NCBI GenBank assembly: GCA_035536315.1
Contig: DATLOJ010000084.1
Location: 1-11,769 of the forward strand
DNA: 11,769 nucleotides
Source of the DNA: DATLOJ01 sp035536315
GTDB taxonomy: Bacteria > Actinomycetota > CADDZG01 > JAHWKV01
Reading direction: 5' to 3'
Part shown: piece after piece, positions 1 through 6,862 of the stretch
How positions within the stretch are numbered: position 1 is the first letter of the stretch
Layout: each line of letters starts with the position of its first letter
Made by a program: the position numbers and the translations under genes
Notes under the pieces: generated by a model
The model's input: only the letters and a program-made list of their open reading frames with translations
Told to the model about the DNA's origin: nothing
Database searches by the model: none

Positions 1-1
1 G

Positions 2-745
2 TGGAGGGGTGTTTCTCTAAGGACGTACCGGGGATCGCTGGCCGGCAGCTCCGTACTCGCTACTTCCATCACTCTGCATCGATACCTTCGAACGTTCGGA
101 ATGATCGACCTGGTTCTGCCGGTCAGCGACTTCGTGCGGAATAAGCACCTGGAGGCCAGTCTGTTTCAGGGTCGAATGGTAGTAAAGCCCAACTTTGCTG
201 AAGGGCGAACTCGGCGCATCGGACCGGGCAATCACTTTTTGTATGCCGGTTACCTCGAGGACAGCAAAGGGGTAGGTCATCTTGTCCGGGAGTGGCCTGG
301 CGGCGTCGAGCTGGTCGTCGCCGGGGATGGACCGCAGGCCGGGCGGCTCGACGGTTTTGATGGAGTCACTTTGGTGGGCCGCCAGGACCAGGATGATATG
401 GAGCAACTGTTCAAGCAGACCCGGGCGCTCATGGTGCCCTCCCGCAGCTACGAATCGGCCCCTAGGGTCATCTTGGAGGCCTACTCAGCTGGCGTTCCTG
501 TGATTGCCAGCCGTATTGGAGGTATCCCGGAACTCGTAATCGACGGGGAGACTGGTCTCACCGTGGATCCTGACGACGGGCCCGGCTGGAAGGCCGCTAT
601 CGCGCGATTGAGCAGAGATTCCGAGTCCTTACGTATGGGTGCAAACGCTTACGAGCTCTGGAAAGAGAAGTATTCACCAGAGGCGGGCCTCAAGAACCTC
701 GAGGATTGTTACCGTTTGGCCATCGAGCGCAGGGCAGCCCGCTAG
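2..745 (+). CDS. GT4-family glycosyltransferase, C-terminal part (5' truncated by window edge)
   Basis: The reading frame is open from base 2, so the ATG at 101 is internal and the visible 247 residues are the C-terminal part of a GT-B glycosyltransferase of family GT4. The linker into the second Rossmann domain reads LVLPVSDFVRNK, as in GT4 enzymes. It is followed by LYAGYLEDSKG (the usual G-x-L-x-x-x-K-G strand), VVAGDGP, and the nucleotide-sugar-binding E-x7-E motif (ESAPRVILE, about residues 151-159 of the visible part), then AGVPVIAS and GGIPELV. GT4 members are retaining enzymes that transfer a sugar from a nucleotide donor on the cytoplasmic face. The neighbours imply that the acceptor is a lipid-linked surface glycan. 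Donor and linkage cannot be read from the sequence. The next gene lies in the same frame beyond the TAG at 743. The N-terminal acceptor-binding domain is mostly outside the window. Confidence 0.9.
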   Translation, partial: WRGVSLRTYRGSLAGSSVLATSITLHRYLRTFGMIDLVLPVSDFVRNKHLEASLFQGRMVVKPNFAEGRTRRIGPGNHFLYAGYLEDSKGVGHLVREWPGGVELVVAGDGPQAGRLDGFDGVTLVGRQDQDDMEQLFKQTRALMVPSRSYESAPRVILEAYSAGVPVIASRIGGIPELVIDGETGLTVDPDDGPGWKAAIARLSRDSESLRMGANAYELWKEKYSPEAGLKNLEDCYRLAIERRAAR

Positions 746-787
746 TCCCTTATTGCACGACGATCGGAGCTTCGCCCCTTACTATCT

Positions 788-822
788 AGGAACCGGCGCC
801 GGTCCTGGCGCCTGATTGGCGC
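788..822. other. Two adjacent hairpins in the GT4-transferase intergenic gap
   Basis: The 111-base gap (746-856) holds two inverted repeats in a row. The first is a perfect 12-base palindrome at 792-803 (ACCGGCGCCGGT). It is flanked by AGG at 788-790 and CCT at 804-806, which extend the stem past one bulged A. The second is GCGCC at 808-812 and GGCGC at 818-822, with a 5-base TGATT loop. No T-run follows, so this is not a classical intrinsic terminator. It could be a weak terminator, an attenuator, an mRNA stability element or a protein-binding site. The rest of the gap shows no convincing promoter and no small gene. Confidence 0.4.
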
Positions 823-832
823 GACTGGGCAT

Positions 833-841
833 GAGGGCAGG
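833..841 (+). promoter_or_regulatory. Possible ribosome binding site for the transferase-DUF4012 gene
   Basis: The purine-rich GAGGGCAGG lies 15 bases before the TTG chosen as start at 857. That spacing is longer than usual, so either the site is weak or translation starts elsewhere. There is no ATG or GTG in frame nearby. The frame stays open back to the preceding gene's stop at 743. The TTG gives an N-terminus (MVRVLATLALALAF) that begins directly with the expected first membrane helix, and this favours it. Confidence 0.35.
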
Positions 842-856
842 TTAATCATCGATACG

Positions 857-3739
857 TTGGTTCGGGTTCTTGCGACGCTTGCTTTGGCTCTCGCCTTCGC
901 CCTGTTGTTCATGCCCATCGCAGAGATCATCGGGAAGCAGTTCGGGCATGCCGTTCGCCCTCGCCTATTCAAAAGATCCAAACGCAAGGTCTCTTATTTA
1001 GGCGGCAGCGCCCTTGTGCCCGCTGCACTCGCGGCCAGCACCATTCTCTGGGGCATACCCAAACCTGTTTTGCCAGTCTTGGGCGGGGCGCTGCTGGTTT
1101 TCAGTCTCGGATTGTGGGACGACCGTCTTCACAGAGAAGGCGGACTCCTTCCCTGGCATCGGTTCGCTCTGGAGGCAAGCACTGCTGCCGGAGTGTGGGT
1201 GTTGGGCCTTCGGCCGTCGATCACCGGTCTGTACTGGGTCGACTTCGCGCTCACGGTTCTCTTCTTGATTGCTTCATGCAACGCCGTGAATCTGATCGAC
1301 AACATGGACGGAGTAGCCGGCACTACGGTGGCGGTCATCGCCTCTGGTACGGCGGCTCTGGCACTGATTTCGGGACAGCTGGTAATTGCCGGGGTCGCGG
1401 CGGGTGTCACCGGGGCCACTCTCGGGTTCCTCCAATTCAACTTCCATCGGGCCCGCCTCTACCTTGGAGATTCGGGCTCGCTGTTTCTCGGATTCACTCT
1501 CGGAGGGCTGCTGCTGTCTCTGCGGCTCCCCCTTGGCTTCGGGGGTGGCTTTGTTGTTGCGATTGCCCTCATGGGTATCCCTTTTACTGATACCGCAGTT
1601 CGCCAAATCGCTAGATGGCTGACGGGAAAGTCGCTGTTCGATGTGACGGGCGGTATCGATCACGTTTCGCACAACCTGGTCGCCATGGGACTCTCCACGA
1701 AGCAAGTTGCCCTGACGCACGGCTTCTTTGCCGCCGTTGGCGTGGCAGCTGGCATTTACGCGGCGGCATCTCTTCGTATTGAAGCTGCGTTTGCGGCGAT
1801 AGCCATGTTCTCGCTGATAGGTGTGGCGTTCCTGGCAGTAAGCGTCAGCAAGCAGAGAGGCAAGGCCAAGCGGCGCCGAGCTTTCGTTCTGGCGCTCGGG
1901 CTTATTGGTCTTCTTGCCCTTGGTTCCGCGCCCGCGGCAATCTCCGCTCGAAGGCACCTCGAGTCGGCGAAGCGTTCTCTCCAACTGGCCGCAACGGTCG
2001 CGCGGGCGGGCTCCCTTTCGGAGGCAGATTCACTGATCGGTAAGGCCGAGAGAGATGCGGCGATTGCGGCTGAGTCTCTAGGCGGACCAACGACATTCGT
2101 AGCGCGCTCACTGCCCCTCATCGGCACCAATCTCAAGGCGGCGCGAAGCCTTGCCTACGGCACGAATCTGATCGCTCGGTCCTCACGTGATGCCCTGAAG
2201 GCGTTGAGCGAAGTCTCATCCGGCGGATATGTAGCGGGGCGCATAGACCTCGAGAAGCTTTCCAAGGCGGCGCCATCACTCGAGCGGGCGGCTGCGGGGG
2301 CAGAGCTTGCGGTTGCAGCGGTTCCTCGTGACTCCAAGATGCTTCTTCCCCAGGTTTCCGGTGCGAGGGATGAGTTCGAAAGACGCGCCACGGACGCGGC
2401 CCACGGGCTGGGAAAGGCCTCGAGAACGCTCGAGGTGCTTCCAGCGATGCTAGGGGCCGACGGCCCGCGCACCTGGTTCCTTGCTGTTCAAAACGGGGCC
2501 GAGCTAAGAGCAACGGGGGGGTTTATCGGGGGCTTTGGGATCCTCAGAACAAACGGGGGGGCCGTTGAGCTTGTCAGCCTGGAGCCAGACCGATTCCTGC
2601 CCGTTCCTCCGTCCGAGGTCGATGCCCCGGACGAGGTCATTGCGCGCTATGACAGATTCGGAGCACGCAGTGGCTGGCAGAACGTGAACATGGTCGCCGA
2701 CTTCCCAACAGCGGCCCGCATGATGGCCGGCATGTGGGAGCTATCCACGGGGGAAGCCGTGGACGGCGTCATCGCAGTAGATGCCGTCGCAATCGGACAC
2801 CTTCTTGGCGCGGTGGGGCCGGTTGATGTTCCTGCTCTTGGCAAGCAAGTCACCTCGGACAACGTGGTTGATGTCACTCTGAGAGAGGCGTACGGGCTCA
2901 TAGAGGACCGGGAGGAGCGCCAGGACGTTCTGGTTGATGTTGGGCGCGAGACTTTCACTCGCCTCACAAGCGGCACCTACGCCGACCCTCGCCTGGTGAT
3001 CAATGGGCTCTCCGCAGCAGCTTCGTCCAAGCACCTTCTCCTGTGGAGCCGGCACGAGGAGAAGCAGCTAGGGGAGTTGGATCTGGACGGGTCAATCTCG
3101 GGCTCCCCGTCTTCCGACTACCTGATGGTCGTGTCCCAAAATGCGTCGGCCAACAAATTGGATTACTACGCGCGGCGCGGGATCGAGTACTCGGTTGATC
3201 TTCAGGCGGGAGCTGCTATGAAGGCAGACCTCACGGTCAGGGTGGACAACAACACTCCATCTGACCTGCCCGCCTACGTTTTAGGACCCGACGGCGCCGC
3301 AGTTAACAGGGCTTATCTGTCGGTTTACGTGCCCGAGTCCACCGATGGCCGGCTGGCGAAGATAGACGGCAAGAACACCACTCTAGAGAGCCACAGGGAA
3401 GTGGGCCTGGGCGTGCTGTCGCAGTTTGTTGAAACCAATCAGGGAGCCCAGTCGAAGGTCGACCTGTCCCTGGTGGGAAGAGATTTCAAGCCCGGAGAAT
3501 ACCGACTCCTCGCGCGCAAGCAGCCCACTCCGTTCGCCGACGATTTCAAGCTGGAAGTCACACTTCCTCCCGGTGCCGCCGTCTCGGAAATGACGCCCGG
3601 CATGAGACAGAACGGGAATACGGTGACGTGGAGCGGAAAGTTGTCCCGCGATCGTGAGTTCTTTGTGCGATACGAAATCCAGAACGAAATTCTTGGCGCC
3701 GCCTGGAACAAAATCGCCTCGCTCGCCGACTCACGCTAG
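857..3739 (+). CDS. WecA/MraY-type sugar-1-phosphate transferase fused to a DUF4012 domain
   Basis: This 960-residue protein has two parts. Residues 1-330 are a polytopic membrane transferase of the WecA/MraY family, which moves a sugar-1-phosphate (often GlcNAc-1-P) from its UDP form to polyprenyl phosphate and so starts glycan synthesis. Its motifs are in order: SYLGG (46-50), the Asp pair in GLWDDR (88-89), NAVNLIDNMDG (142-152, Asp148 and Asp151), RLYLGDSGSLFLG (200-212, Asp205), IPFTDT (241-246) and the HxxH-type DHVSHNL (268-274). A basic stretch (332-341) and a further helix (about 341-360) follow. Residues 365-960 match DUF4012: a helical section, then NGAELRATGGFIGGFG (546-561), a D-x-P segment near 615, VDGVIAVD, LLGAVGPV, and a beta-rich end. 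By the positive-inside rule the DUF4012 part lies outside the cell. The frame is continuous, with no sign of a frameshift. WecA-like enzymes are usually about 320-400 residues, so this looks like a true fusion. The sugar specificity and the DUF4012 function are unknown. Confidence 0.88.
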   Translation: MVRVLATLALALAFALLFMPIAEIIGKQFGHAVRPRLFKRSKRKVSYLGGSALVPAALAASTILWGIPKPVLPVLGGALLVFSLGLWDDRLHREGGLLPWHRFALEASTAAGVWVLGLRPSITGLYWVDFALTVLFLIASCNAVNLIDNMDGVAGTTVAVIASGTAALALISGQLVIAGVAAGVTGATLGFLQFNFHRARLYLGDSGSLFLGFTLGGLLLSLRLPLGFGGGFVVAIALMGIPFTDTAVRQIARWLTGKSLFDVTGGIDHVSHNLVAMGLSTKQVALTHGFFAAVGVAAGIYAAASLRIEAAFAAIAMFSLIGVAFLAVSVSKQRGKAKRRRAFVLALGLIGLLALGSAPAAISARRHLESAKRSLQLAATVARAGSLSEADSLIGKAERDAAIAAESLGGPTTFVARSLPLIGTNLKAARSLAYGTNLIARSSRDALKALSEVSSGGYVAGRIDLEKLSKAAPSLERAAAGAELAVAAVPRDSKMLLPQVSGARDEFERRATDAAHGLGKASRTLEVLPAMLGADGPRTWFLAVQNGAELRATGGFIGGFGILRTNGGAVELVSLEPDRFLPVPPSEVDAPDEVIARYDRFGARSGWQNVNMVADFPTAARMMAGMWELSTGEAVDGVIAVDAVAIGHLLGAVGPVDVPALGKQVTSDNVVDVTLREAYGLIEDREERQDVLVDVGRETFTRLTSGTYADPRLVINGLSAAASSKHLLLWSRHEEKQLGELDLDGSISGSPSSDYLMVVSQNASANKLDYYARRGIEYSVDLQAGAAMKADLTVRVDNNTPSDLPAYVLGPDGAAVNRAYLSVYVPESTDGRLAKIDGKNTTLESHREVGLGVLSQFVETNQGAQSKVDLSLVGRDFKPGEYRLLARKQPTPFADDFKLEVTLPPGAAVSEMTPGMRQNGNTVTWSGKLSRDREFFVRYEIQNEILGAAWNKIASLADSR

Positions 3740-3797
3740 GTAGAAAATCTTGCGTTCGATTCAAAGATTCGCGTGTATCCTCGACGGAGGGGCGACC

Positions 3798-3802
3798 AGG
3801 AG
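3798..3802 (+). promoter_or_regulatory. Ribosome binding site that selects the ATG at 3807
   Basis: AGGAG ends 4 bases before ATG 3807. A longer frame could begin at TTG 3750, but that start has no Shine-Dalgarno sequence. It would also put about 19 mixed residues ahead of a textbook signal peptide. The ATG is therefore preferred. Confidence 0.6.
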
Positions 3803-3806
3803 ATTC

Positions 3807-4316
3807 ATGGCTAGATTCAGAGCTTTAGTAATCGCGATTTCGATTGGGCTAACTTCATTTTTGGCCCTATCTCCCGCGGCCCCCGCAGGCGCGCAGTACC
3901 CCCCAACTGAGGGCGACTTGATCGTCGACAAGACTGTGGTCGTTCCCGGGGGGACGATTGACGTCGAGGGGGGCGGTTTCGGGGCCGGGGTCGTGGTCGC
4001 GGTTTCGCTTGAATGCCCCGACGGGGAGACCCAGCTCGGAACCTTCACCACCGATGAAAACGGAAATTTCAAAGGGCAAGTTCGCATCCCCGAGAATCAG
4101 CGTCCCGGATCCTGCATCTTGAGAGCCAGGGGACAGGGAGCCAATTTGGCACCCCGTACTTTGAGCGCCAGGATCACCGTTCGCGCGGCGGACGCAGCTC
4201 GCCGAACTCCTCGAACGGGTTTGGAGATACCTCCCTGGGTCATGTTCGGTGTCGCTCTCATCATGGCCGGCGGGCTTGCCTTGGTGTTCACAAAAGGCCG
4301 CCGTTCACACGCCTAG
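3807..4316 (+). CDS. Small exported Ig-like protein with sortase-like C-terminal signal
   Basis: The 169-residue product has a clear signal peptide: a basic start (MARFR), a hydrophobic core (about 7-22) and a likely cleavage site near APAGAQ (25-30). Residues 36-126 form one beta-rich, Ig-like domain. It has the pattern seen in actinobacterial surface proteins: VVVPGGTIDVEGGGFGAG, then LGTFTTDENGNFKG, then IPENQRPGSCILRARG. Cys70 and Cys103 could form a disulfide. The tail resembles a cell-wall sorting signal: TPRTG (134-138), a hydrophobic helix (about 143-161) and a basic end (KGRRSHA). The motif departs from LPxTG at the first residue, and no sortase gene is present here. Anchoring could therefore be covalent, or the helix may simply stay in the membrane. 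It lies 67 bases after the DUF4012 fusion and 40 before the first kinase, so it is probably cotranscribed. I recognise no named family, and its specific role is unknown. Confidence 0.8.
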   Translation: MARFRALVIAISIGLTSFLALSPAAPAGAQYPPTEGDLIVDKTVVVPGGTIDVEGGGFGAGVVVAVSLECPDGETQLGTFTTDENGNFKGQVRIPENQRPGSCILRARGQGANLAPRTLSARITVRAADAARRTPRTGLEIPPWVMFGVALIMAGGLALVFTKGRRSHA

Positions 4317-4340
4317 CCACTAGACTTAGCCAGACCTACC

Positions 4341-4346
4341 GGAGGG
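4341..4346 (+). promoter_or_regulatory. Ribosome binding site for the TTG-started first Wzz/BY-kinase
   Basis: GGAGGG lies 10 bases before TTG 4357. The start is confirmed independently because the resulting N-terminus (MELRDYLRVIWRRRW) lines up without offset with the ATG-started paralogue at 6863 (MDIKDYLRIIWKRRW). Confidence 0.6.
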
Positions 4347-4356
4347 GCATTTTTCC

Positions 4357-6255
4357 TTGGAGCTTCGCGACTATCTGAGAGTTATTTGGCGCCGTCGCTG
4401 GCTGATCGCGCTTGCGGTGGCCGTTGCGGCGGGTTCCGCATTGGCTGTCACGACCCGGATAACTCCCAAGTATTCGGCGTCTGCCCGTGTCTTCATCGGC
4501 CCGAGAACCATCCAGCAAGATGATCTTTCAGGGGCCCTCCAGGAGATCAACTTTTCCCACGAGTTCGTTGCCTCATACGCGGAGGTGTTGGAAAGCTACC
4601 CCCTTGCTGAAAAAGTCGTGAAAAAAACGGAGCTGAACATCAGCCCGTCCACCATCGTCGATAACACCACTGCAGAGATCGTTCCAGATACAAGGATCAT
4701 CGAAGTCAGAGTCATAAATCCATCACCAGAGCGGGCTCAGCTGCTTGCAAACAGCCTGATCGAGGTGTTTATCGAGAGTGAAGACTTGGGTGTGGCCGGA
4801 GGTGTTCCCGCAAGCCTGTTCCAGCCGGCCAGGCGCCCGACCCAGCCTGTTGAACCGAACCCTTTTAGAAATGGGCTCATCGGCGCTGTCTTGGGGCTGG
4901 CACTTGGCGTTGGAGTCGCCTTCCTACTCGAGCAACTCGATACGACCCTGAAATCAAAGGAGAATGTGGAGAAGGCAATCGCCCCCCTTCCAGTCCTTGC
5001 GGTTATCCCGTTTGCCTCCGAATCGAAGGGCAGAGAGATATTCTTGGAGTCGGCGCCGCAATCGCCACCGGCTGAAGCATTCAGAATCCTTCGCACGGGA
5101 ATTCACTTCATGGGCGTGGATGACCCCATCAAGATCCTTCTTGTTACCAGCCCCTACGCTGGAGATGGTAAGACCACGGTGGCCACCAACCTTGCAGCCT
5201 CTATGGCTGCAGCAGGATCGGTGACGATTCTGGTAGAGACCGACCTTCGCAAGCCGGTGCTGGAGGACTTCCTCGAGCTTCCGCCGGGGCCTGGTCTCTC
5301 TGAAGTGCTGGTGAGCAGGGTTAAAGTTTCGGATGCCCTCAGAAAATCGCGCTTCAAGAACCTGCTTGCCCTTCCTGCAGGCTCCATCCCGCCAAACCCC
5401 TCCGAACTCCTTGGTAGCCAGCGAATGCAGCGCCTGATCGATGAGCTGGCGGCCATGTGCGACGTTCTTGTCCTGGACACCCCCCCGGCCCTTCCGGTCG
5501 CAGACGCCGCGTTGCTTGCACCTCACACCGACGGAGTTGTGATGGTGGTGCGCTCGGCCAGAACTCACGTGAACCGTGCGCGCGACACAAAGGAGACTTT
5601 CGAGCGAATCGGGGTTCGGGTGCTCGGAGGGGTCCTCAACGGAATCCAAAGGGACGAGGGCGACGGCGGCTACTACTACTACCAGTACTACAGGGAGCAG
5701 CGGGACGAGCCGGGAGGCAAGTCGCGAGGCAAGCAAAAGGAACCCACTTCGTCGAAGTCCAAAGGCAGGAGGGACGTTGGGACTTGGGACTACAACCCCC
5801 CCGAATCGGGCAGTCAGCCTGCCAGGGCGGACGACACGCGGATGTCCGCACTGGAGAAGACAGACGCAAGCGTCTTGGGGCCGCCGGCCCGAGCGAGTCA
5901 GCAGCGGCCGGCCGCATCAGGCCCAATGCCGCCGGAAACGGGTGAGGAAACCCCTCTCAACAAGCTTGCGGAGGTCGTTGAAAAGGCCAGAGAGGAATAT
6001 CAGCGGCTCTCAGGCTCTCCTGAACCGGGTGGAACCAACTCGACGGGCGGGGCCACCGGGGCCACGGCCCGCAACAGCGCCAGCGCTTGGGAGACTGGGG
6101 GCGACGTGTCAACTTCTGACGCCACAGCAAAAGAGCCGTCCTTTGGGTCGCCAGTCCTGCAAGAATCTCGGGACGATAAGCAAGACAAACCCAAGGAGGT
6201 CCCCGATAAGCACGGTTACGAGGACTTCTGGACCGGCAACAAAAAGAGTAGCTAG
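4357..6255 (+). CDS. Wzz/BY-kinase polysaccharide co-polymerase, first copy
   Basis: This 632-residue protein fuses a Wzz-type chain-length domain with a bacterial tyrosine kinase. Membrane helices lie at about 14-32 and 173-191, with the Wzz region outside between them. PTQPVEPNP (161-169) matches the proline-rich segment before the second helix. The cytoplasmic kinase has the oligomerisation motif E-x2-R-x2-R (Glu240, Arg243, Arg246), Walker A SPYAGDGKTT (265-274, Lys272), Walker A' ILVETDLRKP (291-300) and Walker B VLVLDTPP (370-377). The first acidic residue of A' is Glu rather than the usual Asp. A tyrosine cluster, YYYYQYY (439-445), is the expected autophosphorylation site. A tail of about 190 residues follows, rich in Gly, Ser, Pro and charge. 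It includes a likely helix (about 533-552) and ends in YEDFWTGNKKSS. Such proteins regulate polymer length and export with the Wzy machinery. This is the first of two paralogues separated by a LytR_C gene. Confidence 0.9.
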   Translation: MELRDYLRVIWRRRWLIALAVAVAAGSALAVTTRITPKYSASARVFIGPRTIQQDDLSGALQEINFSHEFVASYAEVLESYPLAEKVVKKTELNISPSTIVDNTTAEIVPDTRIIEVRVINPSPERAQLLANSLIEVFIESEDLGVAGGVPASLFQPARRPTQPVEPNPFRNGLIGAVLGLALGVGVAFLLEQLDTTLKSKENVEKAIAPLPVLAVIPFASESKGREIFLESAPQSPPAEAFRILRTGIHFMGVDDPIKILLVTSPYAGDGKTTVATNLAASMAAAGSVTILVETDLRKPVLEDFLELPPGPGLSEVLVSRVKVSDALRKSRFKNLLALPAGSIPPNPSELLGSQRMQRLIDELAAMCDVLVLDTPPALPVADAALLAPHTDGVVMVVRSARTHVNRARDTKETFERIGVRVLGGVLNGIQRDEGDGGYYYYQYYREQRDEPGGKSRGKQKEPTSSKSKGRRDVGTWDYNPPESGSQPARADDTRMSALEKTDASVLGPPARASQQRPAASGPMPPETGEETPLNKLAEVVEKAREEYQRLSGSPEPGGTNSTGGATGATARNSASAWETGGDVSTSDATAKEPSFGSPVLQESRDDKQDKPKEVPDKHGYEDFWTGNKKSS

Positions 6256-6274
6256 CCAGTTTTGAGGGAGTTAG

Positions 6275-6811
6275 ATGCAACCCGCTAATCAAAAGGCACG
6301 CAACATCGCAAGCGCATTGGGCGTTGTGATCCTGGCGCTTTCCCCGTTCCTTGTTTACTTCATGACGCGCGGAGATGCCGCCGGCTCTGACCAGCCTCCG
6401 GCTACTCGACAGTCGGTGGCTCCCTCGCCGTCCCCGTCGCCCATTCCGTCGCCGAGTCCGTCGCCGAGTCCGGCCCCTATTGATCGGGCCCAGATCAAGG
6501 TCGAGGTACTGAACGCAGGAGCTCCCTCGGGCTCCGGCAAGAAGACCGGCGATCTTTTGACGAGCAAGGGATTTACGGTCTCCAAGGTCGGAGATACCGA
6601 AAGGAATGTCACTGGATATCTCGTTTATTACAAAACCGACCAGCGAATGGCGCAGGAAGTGGCGACCGAGCTGGGGGCCAACGCTACGGTCGAAGCCTTG
6701 CCCGCCGACTTGAAAACCAACTTTGATGTCCTTGTCCTTGTGGGAGCTGGAAGCCAGCCCAGCCCGTCCCCAACGCCCAGACGAAGCCCCTCGCCCACGC
6801 CTCGAGCATGA
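6275..6811 (+). CDS. Membrane-anchored LytR_C-domain protein without LCP catalytic domain
   Basis: The 178-residue protein starts at an ATG with GAGGGAG four bases upstream, 19 bases after the preceding stop. It has a single N-terminal membrane helix (about 11-30). Next comes a Pro-Ser linker (about 47-68), which would span the wall or hold the domain off the membrane. Residues 73-157 match the LytR C-terminal domain: IKVEVLNAGAPSGSGKKTG, LLTSKGFTVSKVGD, YLVYYKTD, then the MAQEVATELGA helix and VLVLVG. A second Pro-Ser-Thr run ends the protein (161-178). In LytR-CpsA-Psr proteins, LytR_C follows the LCP domain that joins glycans to the wall; here the LCP domain is absent. It may bind polymer or peptidoglycan, or partner a ligase encoded elsewhere. 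Its position between two Wzz/BY-kinases supports a role in the same pathway. The function is inferred from domain and context only. Confidence 0.82.
   Translation: MQPANQKARNIASALGVVILALSPFLVYFMTRGDAAGSDQPPATRQSVAPSPSPSPIPSPSPSPSPAPIDRAQIKVEVLNAGAPSGSGKKTGDLLTSKGFTVSKVGDTERNVTGYLVYYKTDQRMAQEVATELGANATVEALPADLKTNFDVLVLVGAGSQPSPSPTPRRSPSPTPRA
6446..6472 (+). repeat. Short 12-base tandem repeat coding for the Pro-Ser linker
   Basis: CCGTCGCCGAGT occurs twice head to tail (6446-6457 and 6458-6469), and the first three bases of a third copy follow. It lies inside a longer run of CCN-TCN/AGT codons and encodes the Pro-Ser linker of the LytR_C protein. Repeats of this kind can change copy number by slippage, which would alter linker length while keeping the frame. 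Confidence 0.75.
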
Positions 6812-6816
6812 TTAGG

Positions 6817-6830
6817 CCCCCCGGCGGGGG
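6817..6830 (+). other. GC-only hairpin between the LytR_C gene and the second kinase
   Basis: Five Cs (6817-6821) face five Gs (6826-6830) across a 4-base CGGC loop, starting six bases after the stop codon. No T-run follows, so full termination is doubtful. It could slow polymerase, protect an mRNA end, or reduce expression of the second kinase relative to the first. The rest of the 51-base gap shows no clear promoter and no strong Shine-Dalgarno sequence before ATG 6863. Confidence 0.35.
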
Positions 6831-6862
6831 AAGATTCGTCAAAACACCGTAAGTTAGCTGCC

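Noticed and set aside
1274..1984. Minus-strand open frame (236 codons) opposite the transferase domain
   Set aside because: No domain, low-complexity charged translation, and fully inside the transferase gene whose catalytic motifs are intact.
3750..3781. Possible promoter (TTGCGT and TATCCT) before the small exported protein
   Set aside because: The spacing between the two boxes is 20 bases, beyond the usual 16-18, and the match to consensus is weak.
3750..3806. TTG 3750 as the start of the small exported protein
   Set aside because: It has no Shine-Dalgarno sequence and would push the signal peptide 19 residues inward. The ATG at 3807 with AGGAG upstream is better.
4287..4326. Possible promoter (TTCACA and TAGACT) before the first kinase
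   Set aside because: The boxes are 28 bases apart, too far for a sigma-70-type promoter. The gene is more simply read as part of the upstream operon.
4954..5736. Minus-strand open frame (260 codons) opposite the first kinase
   Set aside because: Antisense to the kinase core, with no recognisable motif. A similar shadow appears opposite the paralogue, as expected if both arise from the same codon pattern.
5576..6265. Plus-strand alternate frame (229 codons) across the first kinase tail
   Set aside because: Arg/Ser/Thr/Pro-rich translation without a domain. The main frame through this stretch ends in a motif shared with the paralogue, which supports the main frame.
6421..6478. CRISPR-like or satellite repeat at the Pro-Ser coding run
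   Set aside because: The repeats are only 12 bases, lack spacers and keep the reading frame. They encode a Pro-Ser linker.
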